The position numbers were made by a program, and so were the translations under genes. Under the pieces are notes generated by a model. The model was not told where the DNA came from and did no database searches. It was given only the letters and a program-made list of their open reading frames with translations. This document shows positions 1-8,521 of a DNA stretch of 34,596 bases, piece by piece. The stretch lies in contig NZ_WFKJ01000033.1 of the NCBI RefSeq assembly GCF_009208075.1, positions 1 to 34,596 on the forward strand. The letters run 5' to 3'. The stretch is from Poseidonibacter ostreae (GTDB lineage: Bacteria; Campylobacterota; Campylobacteria; Campylobacterales; Arcobacteraceae). Positions within the stretch are counted from its first letter, which is position 1. Every line of letters begins with the position of its first letter.

Positions 1-1
1 T

Positions 2-142
2 GTACTTATTGAACATGCTCCAAAGTTCAAGTCTTTTTGGAACAAGTTCAAAAGTAGTAAAAACTGCTCCAAATATAAGAGGTTGAAGAAGAGACTGTTC
101 TAAATTTTGTGTCCTATTTAGGGTATCAGTATCACTCCTTCT
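2..142 (-). pseudogene. Open frame running off the left edge, no start codon seen
   Basis: On the minus strand the frame stays open from about 142 to the window edge and reads like real protein, with the segment PLIFGAVFTTFELVPKRLEL in the middle. It has no ATG, GTG or TTG before an ATG near 19, and a TGA lies just upstream at 143-145. It overlaps the end of the 118-378 gene in the -1 frame. It may be the second half of a frameshifted gene whose first half is 118-378, or an unrelated gene with an unusual start. I do not recognise the family. Confidence 0.35.
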
Positions 143-378
143 TCAAGTTGACTCAAAGATTGTTTTTGATTTTGTAGATTTTCTTTAAATTCATTCATAA
201 AAGACTTTTCTTTTTCAAAGTAATAATAAACCAACTCATTAAGCCATTTAGCTGCACTTATACGACCTCTCTTATATTTATCAGATGAATTCTCTTCCAT
301 TTTTGTAAAAGTGTAATACGTCTGGTGTTGGCTTAATAGTGTTGAGATATCTTTTAATTTAGAAATGGATGTTTTCAT
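118..378 (-). CDS. Hypothetical protein, 86 residues
   Basis: This is a small, charged, mostly helical protein with no signal peptide or membrane segment. A stretch near residues 35-60 (KYKRGRISAAKWLNELVYYY) is basic and aromatic and could bind nucleic acid, but no known motif is visible. It lies downstream of transfer operon 1 on the same strand, across a 117-base AT-rich gap, so it may have its own promoter. The open frame after its stop (see 2-142) raises the possibility that this is the 5' part of a frame-disrupted longer gene. Function unknown. Confidence 0.5.
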   Translation of the reverse strand: MKTSISKLKDISTLLSQHQTYYTFTKMEENSSDKYKRGRISAAKWLNELVYYYFEKEKSFMNEFKENLQNQKQSLSQLEEGVILIP

Positions 379-495
379 TTTGAATATTAACCTAGAAATA
401 TTAAAAATATTAAAAATATGTCATATTGTAATAATATATAATGTCAAATACTAAATATAATTAAATTTTATAGACAAAATAAATTATTAAAGAAA

Positions 496-1755
496 TTAAT
501 TCGTAATATTACAAATCATATCTTTAACAACTTTTTCCATTGTATTAAGTGCTGCAATACCTTGATTAATTGATTTATCAAGATTCCCACAATCATATTT
601 TATTGTTTCACTATTAAGTACAGGACATATATTGTTGTACTCACCTGTACAAAGTCTTGATTCACTTTTTTTTGTTTGGGTAAGACCAGAAGCACTTACA
701 CCTCTTACATTATTATCAGTAGTAACACTTGTATAAGTTTCATACCACTCTACCATGCAATATTCAGGATCAATATGTTTAAAATTAACTGATGTAGTAT
801 CATTCTTAGTGATTAAGTTCCCATTCTCATCTTTGTAAACAGAAGTATAGGAAATATCTCTTGGATTATTTGAATCTATACTCACACTTGATTTAGCAAT
901 ACTAGTAACAAGTTTTATATCATCAAGTTCTTCAGCTGCAATAATATTTTTTGATTCATTTACTGCTACTGAAGATAAAAGTAATTTTGATTCATTCGTA
1001 GAAGGTATTAAACTAGCTTGACTAATCAATGTTGCATTACTTGGAATAGAACCATTAGATGAGTTATAAAGAGTACTAGCACTTGAACAATTATCATATT
1101 TTTGTGCATAGATATTAACATATGATGAACTAGGTTCTATTCGTGTAACCATTAAATTTGTAGTTGTTTGAACTAATGCAACAATAGCGCCACCTACATC
1201 ATTTAAAATTTGAGATGAATCAGTAGAATATACTGAACCACAAATATCATTAATACAGTATGGAGAAACAGCATCTTTACTTTCAATTTCGTCAAGTGTT
1301 AATTTAGAACTTAAAGAATAATTCCAATCATAATATTTACATAAAAATAAATTATCACCTGTACAGGTAAAGACACCTTTTGTATGTATACCACCTATAT
1401 TATCAAAAGATAAACTATCTTCAAAATTACCATCTAAATCAATATCAAGTTCTACATTAAGAGTTATATTATTAGTTCCATTAATAGAGATTCTAGATAG
1501 AAGTATGTTATCCCCTGCCTCTGTACAAGTCATATTAATTACACCAGATTTTGAACCATCTAAAGTTTCTATAGATGATTCGGATGTTATAGGTTGAGCT
1601 ATATTCTTGTCAAAGTTATTTACATATGCATCTTTTGCAGTAGCACTTAAAGAAACTGCTAAATCTCTACTGTCCTTTATACTAGAGGATGTATTGACCT
1701 CAGCTTTAAGTGAAACAAAAAAATAGAAAACCAAAAAAATAAATTTTATATTCAT
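496..1755 (-). CDS. Cys-rich exported protein, TraN-like segment, last gene of transfer operon 1
   Basis: The N-terminus is a signal peptide ending near residue 18 (SLKA). The rest is a Ser/Asn/Thr-rich exported protein of 419 residues with about a dozen cysteines, including C77, C131, C139, C167 and C172. The segment PYCINDICGS (166-174) and the pattern CTGDNLFLCKYYDW resemble the Cys-paired region I associate with TraN-type mating-pair stabilisation proteins, but the TraN C-terminal signature is absent. That signature is in the separate 933-residue protein at 29969. The gene starts 10 bases after traH, so it is very probably co-transcribed and works in the outer-membrane part of the transfer apparatus. 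It could be a divided TraN module or an unrelated surface protein. The CDS is firm and the family is tentative. Confidence 0.6.
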   Translation of the reverse strand: MNIKFIFLVFYFFVSLKAEVNTSSSIKDSRDLAVSLSATAKDAYVNNFDKNIAQPITSESSIETLDGSKSGVINMTCTEAGDNILLSRISINGTNNITLNVELDIDLDGNFEDSLSFDNIGGIHTKGVFTCTGDNLFLCKYYDWNYSLSSKLTLDEIESKDAVSPYCINDICGSVYSTDSSQILNDVGGAIVALVQTTTNLMVTRIEPSSSYVNIYAQKYDNCSSASTLYNSSNGSIPSNATLISQASLIPSTNESKLLLSSVAVNESKNIIAAEELDDIKLVTSIAKSSVSIDSNNPRDISYTSVYKDENGNLITKNDTTSVNFKHIDPEYCMVEWYETYTSVTTDNNVRGVSASGLTQTKKSESRLCTGEYNNICPVLNSETIKYDCGNLDKSINQGIAALNTMEKVVKDMICNITN

Positions 1756-1765
1756 TTACAATCCT

Positions 1766-3208
1766 TTATCGTAGAGTTTGTCTTCTATTTTGAGGGATAT
1801 CTCTATTTAATAAGTTATCTATTCTTGTTTTATATGTTGGAATACTTAATAAATATTTATTTTTTTTTAATAAAAGATTTTGCTCTTTAACATTGTCTAA
1901 TACCTTATTATATTTATCTTTTATTTTTGGATTTGAAGTACTTATCTTTTGTAATTCATTAATATATTGATTCAAAGATTCAAAAGCAAAATCTAATATT
2001 AAAGTCATTTGAAATTTAACATTCTCAAGTGCAATATACTTAGCATAGTCTTCAACTGACAAAGATGGTGACTCACCTCTCATTGCAAAGTGATTTAATA
2101 TTCTTATTCCATTGTAAGGTAAAGCTTGAAGGTATAGAAGGTCATCACTATCTAATGATTTATCTTCTTTTAACTTATCTAATACAATTTTTATACTCTC
2201 TTCAATTTTATATGTCCAATTTTCTGTACCTGTAGAAAATATTATGTCTGAAGCATCAAAAGTAACTTCAAAACCTTTAGGCATATTTTCTAATTTTACT
2301 TCACTCCAATCATTAGTGTTTCCAACTAAATCAACAGTAGTTTTTTTGAATACACCATTCTTTTCTCCAATTAGAAGTTCGACTAAATCATTTATATTAT
2401 GAATAGGAGTGATAGCTACATAGGTATCTTGCATATCATTATCTTGATCCATATATCCTACTACATCACCTACTAAACTTCTTGTAAGTTGTACGTAGTC
2501 TTTAGGGTCATAACCATTCAGTGTTGGAATTTTTTTAAGTCGAAGATTATTTAGAAAAGATCCATAAGCTTTAACTTTTTCTAATTTTAAACTTTTTCCA
2601 TTAACTGTATCACTCCAACTATTAATCATGTCTGTAACACTATTAATGTTAAAATCTTTTTTATTAGTATTTCTTGCTTTCTGTGCGGCATAAGAATCAG
2701 AATATCTTGAATTGTTAGAATTAGCTAAAGATTCACCTATAGAATTACCTATATTTTCAGATATACCACAAGCGTCTAGAGAAAAATTGTTTATTGCTTC
2801 AACAACTTCTTCTATATCTTGCATAATAGTTGAACATTGTGAACATGCAGTATCTATTGCCATTTTAAAAGCAAAAGCAGGAGCTTGAGAAGCAATTAAT
2901 TTTAATTTTTGTACTAGGTTATCAAAATCTAGAAATGAGATAGAACCAAAACCTATTTCTACACCATTACAACCAACTGAAAACTTTGGTGTTTCTGCAT
3001 GAATAAGACTAATATTACCTAAATTCTTCCATTGTACTCTAGCTCCACCACCAGAATAAGAGTTTGTAAGTGATGTTTGTAATGAAGTGGCATTAGTAGT
3101 CTGTACCGCAACTTGACTATCTGCATAATTTTTCCAACCTCCATATGATAAAGATGAACTAAGTAATAGTCCAATAGTTACATGAGTTAATTTTTTTACA
3201 GCTTCCAT
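1766..3208 (-). CDS. traH: F-type T4SS assembly protein TraH
   Basis: TraH is a periplasmic or outer-membrane-associated factor needed for pilus assembly in F-type T4SSs. The 480-residue length fits the family. A signal sequence covers about residues 1-23. The diagnostic region is clear: FGSISFLDFD (87-96), then KLKLIASQAPAFAFKMAIDT (101-120), then ACSQCSTIMQDIE with the CxxC pair C122/C125, and C147 in LDACG. The start at 3208 has GGAAAA about 8 bases upstream and overlaps the end of the S26 peptidase gene by 13 bases, which suggests translational coupling. The conserved cysteines imply that it depends on periplasmic disulfide enzymes such as those encoded at 14129 and 24334. In canonical F order traH lies late, near traG; here it follows traC and the peptidase. 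Confidence 0.93.
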   Translation of the reverse strand: MEAVKKLTHVTIGLLLSSSLSYGGWKNYADSQVAVQTTNATSLQTSLTNSYSGGGARVQWKNLGNISLIHAETPKFSVGCNGVEIGFGSISFLDFDNLVQKLKLIASQAPAFAFKMAIDTACSQCSTIMQDIEEVVEAINNFSLDACGISENIGNSIGESLANSNNSRYSDSYAAQKARNTNKKDFNINSVTDMINSWSDTVNGKSLKLEKVKAYGSFLNNLRLKKIPTLNGYDPKDYVQLTRSLVGDVVGYMDQDNDMQDTYVAITPIHNINDLVELLIGEKNGVFKKTTVDLVGNTNDWSEVKLENMPKGFEVTFDASDIIFSTGTENWTYKIEESIKIVLDKLKEDKSLDSDDLLYLQALPYNGIRILNHFAMRGESPSLSVEDYAKYIALENVKFQMTLILDFAFESLNQYINELQKISTSNPKIKDKYNKVLDNVKEQNLLLKKNKYLLSIPTYKTRIDNLLNRDIPQNRRQTLR

Positions 3209-3741
3209 ATGGCTTTTCCAATAATATCTTTTTTATCAACAAAACCCCAATATCTACTATCATAACTTTTAACATATGGAGTCCATACAAAATATTTATC
3301 TTTAGGTACTTTTCCTTTATATTTAAACTGTTTTAATACATTACCTTTTCCATCAATTTTTAGTGCAGATCCATAGTATTTTTTATTACATTTTATTTGA
3401 GATGAATCAACTACTAAATCATCACCTTGCATGCAAATAACGTATTTAATAAAATTTTCACCTTTATCAAAATAAATAGAATCTTTTTCTTGAAAAACAA
3501 AACCAATTAAATCTTCTCTTACTAATGTATCAAGATTAGTAAACTTATCAATAATAAATACTCTTTCATGTAATGAAGGTGTAAAATTAAGCCCTACGAC
3601 ATAATTACTTTTAAAAACAGTTCTAATAATTATTGATAAAACTATAATTATTAGAACAGAAACTATTGAGTAAATAATAAACTTTTTTTTGCTATTTTTA
3701 TAAGAGCTTTTAATTTTAGATAATAATCTAGCTTTATCCAT
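3196..3741 (-). CDS. S26-family conjugal transfer peptidase (TrhF/RP4-TraF type)
   Basis: This is a membrane-anchored signal-peptidase-like protein. A single transmembrane segment lies at about residues 21-40. The catalytic Ser motif LNFTPSLHE matches the N-x-T-x-S-L pattern of RP4 TraF and TrhF (Ser about 56). The general-base Lys lies in FIKYVICMQGD (Lys about 99). The C-terminal DSRYWGFV...IIGKA block is typical of S26 enzymes. I chose the ATG at 3741 because GAGG sits 9 bases upstream; an in-frame TTG at 3756 would extend it by 5 residues, but with poorer context. It overlaps the end of traC by 8 bases. In RP4 this family cyclises the pilin, and in R27/SXT-like systems TrhF is required for transfer. 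The substrate here is presumably the pilin at 10276. Confidence 0.88.
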   Translation of the reverse strand: MDKARLLSKIKSSYKNSKKKFIIYSIVSVLIIIVLSIIIRTVFKSNYVVGLNFTPSLHERVFIIDKFTNLDTLVREDLIGFVFQEKDSIYFDKGENFIKYVICMQGDDLVVDSSQIKCNKKYYGSALKIDGKGNVLKQFKYKGKVPKDKYFVWTPYVKSYDSRYWGFVDKKDIIGKAIWKL

Positions 3742-6262
3742 TTTCTTGATCCTCAATAATTTTTTTAATAGCTTCTATTTTTGTAAGATTGTTATTAGTC
3801 ATATATGAATTAATAAGTTTTTTATCTGCACCATCTGTTGTTGTAAGATAATAGAAGAATGTAGGCATTAATAGTCTAAGTGACATTTTTACATTTGATG
3901 AATTTATACAAAAAATTTCTGAATATTCTCTTTTTTGAGTTCTAATCTTTCTAATGATCTTTTTATCTATTTCATTAAACGAAAATATTCCAGAATTTAG
4001 TAAAAGGTTAGTAGATGTTTCTTGTTGGTTCATAAAAAACTTCCATGCACTATTATCAATAATTGTTTTACCTGCACGACTTAAACCACCATCACTATCA
4101 TAAATATCAGAAAAACCTTGAGTTGCTAAAATAATTGAACCATTAAATTTTCTTGCTCGTCTATAAGCCTGTTCAATAAAATCATCCATTCTTGGATTTT
4201 TTCCTAAAAATCTATGTGCTTCATCAAATATAATTTGAATTCTTGGTTTATTTGTATCTGTTGAATACATAACTTTACCAATATGATACAGAAGTAACAT
4301 AACTAATGGATCTCTTAATTCTGGATGATTTTCAACACCTTTAAATTCTACAGCCATCATATCTTTATCCATTGAGAATTGGCATCTTCCAGAAAACCAT
4401 TTTTCATAAATCCCACCTTGACAATAAATGTCTAATTGTCTTGAGAAGTCACTAAATCTTCTATCATCTTGACCATAATCTTTAAATATTGCATCTCTAA
4501 TATTTGTTATTTCCAATTCATTTCCAAATTGTGCGAATTGTTCTTTTATCACTTGTTGTAATGTATTTGTTATTAGTTTTTCATCTTCTTCTGCACGTCT
4601 AAGAGATTTTGAAGAACCTAGTAAATATATAAATGAAGACAAATAAGGTAACTCATCATTTAACTCATCTTCATTTTTAATATCAGTATAGGGATTAAAT
4701 GAAATTGCATTAAAAGTCGGGTCTAAATCAAGATATTGACCATCTAAATTTTCTACAAGTCCTGTAAATGAATTATCATAATCTAAAACGAAAACTTTAT
4801 CCCCTCTAGCATAAGAATTGTAAGCTAGCATATTTAATAATACCGATTTACCTGCACCAGAAGTTGCAACAAGAAATGCATTAAAGTTTGTACTTGAACT
4901 ATATAAATCTACACCTGCTAAAACACCTCTCCTTGTAGTTAATAATAGATTATGTCCATCACCTTTTGAATCAGCTTCTAATGGAAATAAATGCGCAGCT
5001 TGTGAAGAAAACAATGTTCTAAATTTACCACCTATATTATAAAAATATTCGTTATTCATAGCCATAGGTAATGCAGATAAAAAAGCTAGATGATGAATAC
5101 CTTTGGTTTTTTCAAGTTTTAATTTTGTTAAACCATCATTTGTTTTTTTCCAATATGATTCAATTGTCTGTTGATTTAATAAAGTTTCTTTGAAATCTTT
5201 TCCAGAAACTAATACATCTAAATCGTATTCAAATAAAGTTTCCTTCTTTTCTTGAATTCTATCTATTATCTCTAGTGATTCTTTTTTCTTTGCTTCAAAC
5301 TTTCTAAAAATTGGACCCCAATCTTGAGTGTTAATAAAAGAATGTGTTTTAACAGTTTTTGAAGCAGATTTTTTTGGTTTTCTTTTTATTGTTGCATTAA
5401 TGAGAAAACTATCATTAAATTGATTAGAGTTTAAAGAATCAGATAAATAATCACCTAGTTTTAAACCAAATTCAAAAATATGAGCTTTATCACTTATACT
5501 TTGTAGTGTTGAATTAACCCAACATTTAGTGTCATTAATATTGATATAATCGTCATCTACAACAAATTTTGTATTTTTTGAAACGACTTGTTGATTTAAG
5601 AACTTTTTATCATCATAGAATGGATAATTATCAATTGGAACTTGTGGATTCATTAACTCAAATGATAATTCTAATATATCGTGTTTATCTAGTGTTTTTG
5701 GGTTCATTTTATTTGCATTTAAAATATTAAACATATCAGATTTAAATTTTTTTATTTCTTGAGGGTCTTTATTTATTGGAAATACAACACTAAAAACAAC
5801 TCTAATATCTTTTATGCTTGTTTGCATTTGAGTAGAGCAAGGTTCTTCAGTTTTCTTTAGTATAAAATCACAAATCATATCAATAGAATCATCTACTTCC
5901 TTTCCATCAACAGACTCTTTACCCCTTTCTTTATGCGAATTTCTATAACTACTTAAAAGATGTTTTATATTTTTAGAGCCATAATACATAACTGATAAGT
6001 AAGCATGTTCAGGCATCTTTTCAAATATTTCAATCATTGTACCTGCTGTATCATTTCCAGAACGTGTATGGGGGGATAAAAGTTCAATTGCAAAACTAAC
6101 TGAATCATCATTATTATGAAAAAGTTCAGTAGAATCATCATATGAAGTATATGGAATAAAATCTGATATCTTATTATTCTCAAATAAATTTTTCCAAGAA
6201 TTAGTTGGAATAGAATTAATGGGACCTATATGTGCTTGAAAATATTTCTCAAATAATGACAT
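3734..6262 (-). CDS. traC: T4SS ATPase TraC (VirB4 family)
   Basis: TraC is the cytoplasmic assembly ATPase of F-type T4SSs, equivalent to VirB4, and powers pilus biogenesis. The 842-residue length fits. Walker A is ATSGAGKSVLLNM at about residues 465-476. Walker B is IQIIFDEAHRFLG at about 676-688, with the trailing RARKFNGSIILATQGFSD segment typical of this family. The N-terminal half carries the TraC-type region (for example AYLSVMYYGS and a run with LLTTRRGVLAGVDL just before the P-loop). GGAAAAATAAG lies just upstream of the ATG, and the stop of the preceding gene falls at 6264, so the two genes are effectively abutted. No damage is visible. Confidence 0.95.
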   Translation of the reverse strand: MSLFEKYFQAHIGPINSIPTNSWKNLFENNKISDFIPYTSYDDSTELFHNNDDSVSFAIELLSPHTRSGNDTAGTMIEIFEKMPEHAYLSVMYYGSKNIKHLLSSYRNSHKERGKESVDGKEVDDSIDMICDFILKKTEEPCSTQMQTSIKDIRVVFSVVFPINKDPQEIKKFKSDMFNILNANKMNPKTLDKHDILELSFELMNPQVPIDNYPFYDDKKFLNQQVVSKNTKFVVDDDYININDTKCWVNSTLQSISDKAHIFEFGLKLGDYLSDSLNSNQFNDSFLINATIKRKPKKSASKTVKTHSFINTQDWGPIFRKFEAKKKESLEIIDRIQEKKETLFEYDLDVLVSGKDFKETLLNQQTIESYWKKTNDGLTKLKLEKTKGIHHLAFLSALPMAMNNEYFYNIGGKFRTLFSSQAAHLFPLEADSKGDGHNLLLTTRRGVLAGVDLYSSSTNFNAFLVATSGAGKSVLLNMLAYNSYARGDKVFVLDYDNSFTGLVENLDGQYLDLDPTFNAISFNPYTDIKNEDELNDELPYLSSFIYLLGSSKSLRRAEEDEKLITNTLQQVIKEQFAQFGNELEITNIRDAIFKDYGQDDRRFSDFSRQLDIYCQGGIYEKWFSGRCQFSMDKDMMAVEFKGVENHPELRDPLVMLLLYHIGKVMYSTDTNKPRIQIIFDEAHRFLGKNPRMDDFIEQAYRRARKFNGSIILATQGFSDIYDSDGGLSRAGKTIIDNSAWKFFMNQQETSTNLLLNSGIFSFNEIDKKIIRKIRTQKREYSEIFCINSSNVKMSLRLLMPTFFYYLTTTDGADKKLINSYMTNNNLTKIEAIKKIIEDQENG

Positions 6263-6263
6263 C

Positions 6264-6719
6264 TTATTTTTCCAAAATTGATTTATATTGATCTACAACA
6301 GTATTGTTATTAATAGGATTAGATTTAAGTGCAATTTCTCCATTCTTAACTTTTATCCAAACACTTTGTTGTTCGTGCCAGATATCATCTTTAGTTTCAT
6401 AAGGAAAAATTTCAACTTTTGCAAAAATTGGTTCTGTAAAAATAGGTCTTTGTAAAGAAAAATCAGAAGTTTTATTTTCAATTAGAGAATGACCTACATT
6501 TTTCTTCATGTAGTCAGCATCTTCTTTTAACATCTGCTCATGACCTTTTTTAGCTTGATTGGTCTCTAAATATCTTTGCTTCAAATAATTCATTTTTTCT
6601 TTATAACTACTATTATCAATATTTGTAGTGTCAATAATAGTTTTAGGTTGACTTTTAAATGAACAAGCACTAAAAGATAATGCAATTAGGATTAATGTTA
6701 GGTGTTTTACGTTTTTCAT
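6264..6719 (-). CDS. Lipoprotein resembling the C-terminal half of TraV
   Basis: This is a 151-residue protein with a lipoprotein signal (LSFSAC, lipidated Cys 19). After a helical linker the C-terminal part reads RPIFTEPIFAKVEIFPYETK followed by DDIWHEQQSVWIKV. This resembles the C-terminal block of TraV, in which an Arg-Pro start leads to a Pro-Tyr/acidic turn and then a V-W/Y-V strand. TraV is the outer-membrane lipoprotein of the core complex formed with TraK and TraB. It lies directly before traC and overlaps the preceding lipoprotein gene by 4 bases. The N-terminal Cys motif usual in TraV is absent here but seems to be present in the neighbour at 6716. Together they may form a divided TraV. 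Confidence 0.6.
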   Translation of the reverse strand: MKNVKHLTLILIALSFSACSFKSQPKTIIDTTNIDNSSYKEKMNYLKQRYLETNQAKKGHEQMLKEDADYMKKNVGHSLIENKTSDFSLQRPIFTEPIFAKVEIFPYETKDDIWHEQQSVWIKVKNGEIALKSNPINNNTVVDQYKSILEK

Positions 6720-7225
6720 CTGATTTCCTTATTTTGAGTTTTTAATTCTAAATTCTCTTCATGAAGAATTTCGTTTTTCAATCTCATATATTTAATTAAT
6801 TCTTGAGCATCAAAATTTAAATTATTAGAAGACATATTTTTATTTTTTACCGTATCCTTTATAATCTCTTTTAATTTTTCTTTTGTAGATTCATCAAAAT
6901 CATATATTTCTAAAATATATTTTAATTTTGGTCTACTAAATGAACTTATTTGATACCAATCTAATATTTCATCATTTCCAAAAATAGAGTTTCTAATAAT
7001 TTCTTGTTCATCAAGTTCTTCAACTAAAATTGTCTTTTGTTTATGAGTAAAAGGAATTGTATTTTTATCTAAAAAAGTATCTTCATAATTTTTAGATACA
7101 GATTGACAGTTCCCTGTATTTAAACCTTTGTTACAAACAAATGTTTCTTTATATGGCAATATACATCCTGTAAAATTAATTGATATTACAGCACTTGCAA
7201 TAAGTAAATTGATATTAGTTTTCAT
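6716..7225 (-). CDS. Lipoprotein resembling the N-terminal half of TraV
   Basis: The gene encodes a lipoprotein with NFTGC as lipobox (Cys 21 when started at the ATG at 7225). Just after it comes FVCNKGLNTGNCQSVSKNYE, with C31 and C40. This matches the Cys-paired motif ending in C-x-S-V-S-x-x-Y at the N-terminus of TraV. The remainder is charged and helical and lacks the TraV C-terminal block. I chose the ATG at 7225 because AAAAGG precedes it by about 9 bases; an upstream in-frame ATG at 7246 has a weaker site. It overlaps the end of traB by 11 bases and the next lipoprotein gene by 4 bases, so it sits at the canonical traV position between traB and traC. Confidence 0.6.
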   Translation of the reverse strand: MKTNINLLIASAVISINFTGCILPYKETFVCNKGLNTGNCQSVSKNYEDTFLDKNTIPFTHKQKTILVEELDEQEIIRNSIFGNDEILDWYQISSFSRPKLKYILEIYDFDESTKEKLKEIIKDTVKNKNMSSNNLNFDAQELIKYMRLKNEILHEENLELKTQNKEIR

Positions 7226-8519
7226 CTTGTGTAGCCTTTTCTTCATCTGAAATAAATTTTAGTGCAGTTCTTGAAGTTGATATAAGTTCAGCATTTCTAT
7301 TTGCATCAATTTCAATTACTGGAAATACTTGATCAGCTAATTTTAAATAGAAATCAGCAAGTTTATTTGAACCACTTTCTAAACCTTTATATAGACCTGC
7401 TTTAAATGAATCTGAACTACTTGAACTATTTGCTGTTGTTTGAGTTGTAGAACCTGTAGCTGCTGATATTGAATCAATAATAGTTTGACCTTGATTACCA
7501 AATGCAGTACCCACAGAAGATACAAAACTAGCAATGATTGTTCTAGCTAAAATTGCACCTTGCTTTGATACAACTCTTCCTCTAAGACCTGCTTTACCAT
7601 CTTCACCTGTTACCATTGCTTTAAAAGGCATATCAATAGTTCTACCTGTTTTGCTAACACATGAAATATTATTTGTTCTAATATAAACTCTTTCACTACT
7701 TAAATCTCCATATCCTTCACCCATTACAAAACATTCTTTTAAATCATAATCAAATTTATTAGGGAGTATTGAAAGGTCATTTATCTTCATTAATAATGGA
7801 ATAGGGTTAGTTTTTGCTTTTGACATTGTAGGAGCATCAAAACCATTTAATAAAGTCACTTTTGATATTGTTCCTGTCGGTAAATAATCAATTATCTCTT
7901 TTTTTTTTGATTTCTCATCTTCTTCAAAAACTTCATCTTCTTTAATTTCTTTTACAACTAATGCTTGACTAAGTTTTACATAAGTTTTAGTTGCTTTTTT
8001 AGTTGGTACAAACGTAGATTTTTCTACAAAAGGTTTTGGAAAATCACTAAATAAACCAGAAGAATCTAAATCTTTGCTTTTAGTTTTTGGCATACCAAAA
8101 TATTCTCTACTAGGCATTTTATTACTATCTTTACTTACTGTATTTTCAGTATCTTTTAAAAGCTTTTTATTCTCTTTTTTAGTTTTACCATTGTTGCTTA
8201 AAAAAAGTCTTTTTAAACCCTCAATTTCTTTTTTAAGAATTTCATTGTCTTTTATAATCTTTTGAGTATCCATTCTACTAATATCAATATCACCAGATAC
8301 ATCATTAATCCATTTAGTTTTAACTGTATCGTTCTCATCAACTAATTTAGATGCTTCAAGTTTTGTTTTAACTTCTTGTTGTTGAACATACTCTTGTCTT
8401 TTTGGGTCATTCGTTAATAAAAAAATGATTCCAATAAGAACAACAAATGCAGCACCAAATAAAACAAATTTTACAAGTTTTTGATTTTTCTTAGCAGTAT
8501 TAGGGTTAGAATTTATCAT
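7215..8519 (-). CDS. traB: T4SS core protein TraB (VirB10 family)
   Basis: TraB spans the envelope and links the inner-membrane complex to the outer-membrane TraK/TraV ring. The 434-residue protein has a short cytoplasmic N-terminus, one transmembrane segment at about 17-35, a charged coiled-coil stretch near 80-110, a Lys/Ser-rich spacer, then the VirB10-like barrel. That barrel includes GTISKVTLLNGFDAPT, PIPLLMKINDLSILPN, CFVMGEGYGDLSSERVYIR and the GLRGRVVSKQGAILAR region. A Ser/Thr-rich stretch and amphipathic helix near 330-380 correspond to the outer-membrane-spanning antenna. It is slightly shorter than F TraB (about 475). Neighbours traK upstream and traV-like genes downstream match F order. 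Confidence 0.93.
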   Translation of the reverse strand: MINSNPNTAKKNQKLVKFVLFGAAFVVLIGIIFLLTNDPKRQEYVQQQEVKTKLEASKLVDENDTVKTKWINDVSGDIDISRMDTQKIIKDNEILKKEIEGLKRLFLSNNGKTKKENKKLLKDTENTVSKDSNKMPSREYFGMPKTKSKDLDSSGLFSDFPKPFVEKSTFVPTKKATKTYVKLSQALVVKEIKEDEVFEEDEKSKKKEIIDYLPTGTISKVTLLNGFDAPTMSKAKTNPIPLLMKINDLSILPNKFDYDLKECFVMGEGYGDLSSERVYIRTNNISCVSKTGRTIDMPFKAMVTGEDGKAGLRGRVVSKQGAILARTIIASFVSSVGTAFGNQGQTIIDSISAATGSTTQTTANSSSSSDSFKAGLYKGLESGSNKLADFYLKLADQVFPVIEIDANRNAELISTSRTALKFISDEEKATQDEN

Positions 8520-8521
8520 TG

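Noticed and set aside
8074-8265. Plus-strand frame of 63 codons rich in Leu/Phe/Ser
   Set aside because: It is the antisense shadow of the Lys/Asp-rich spacer of traB.
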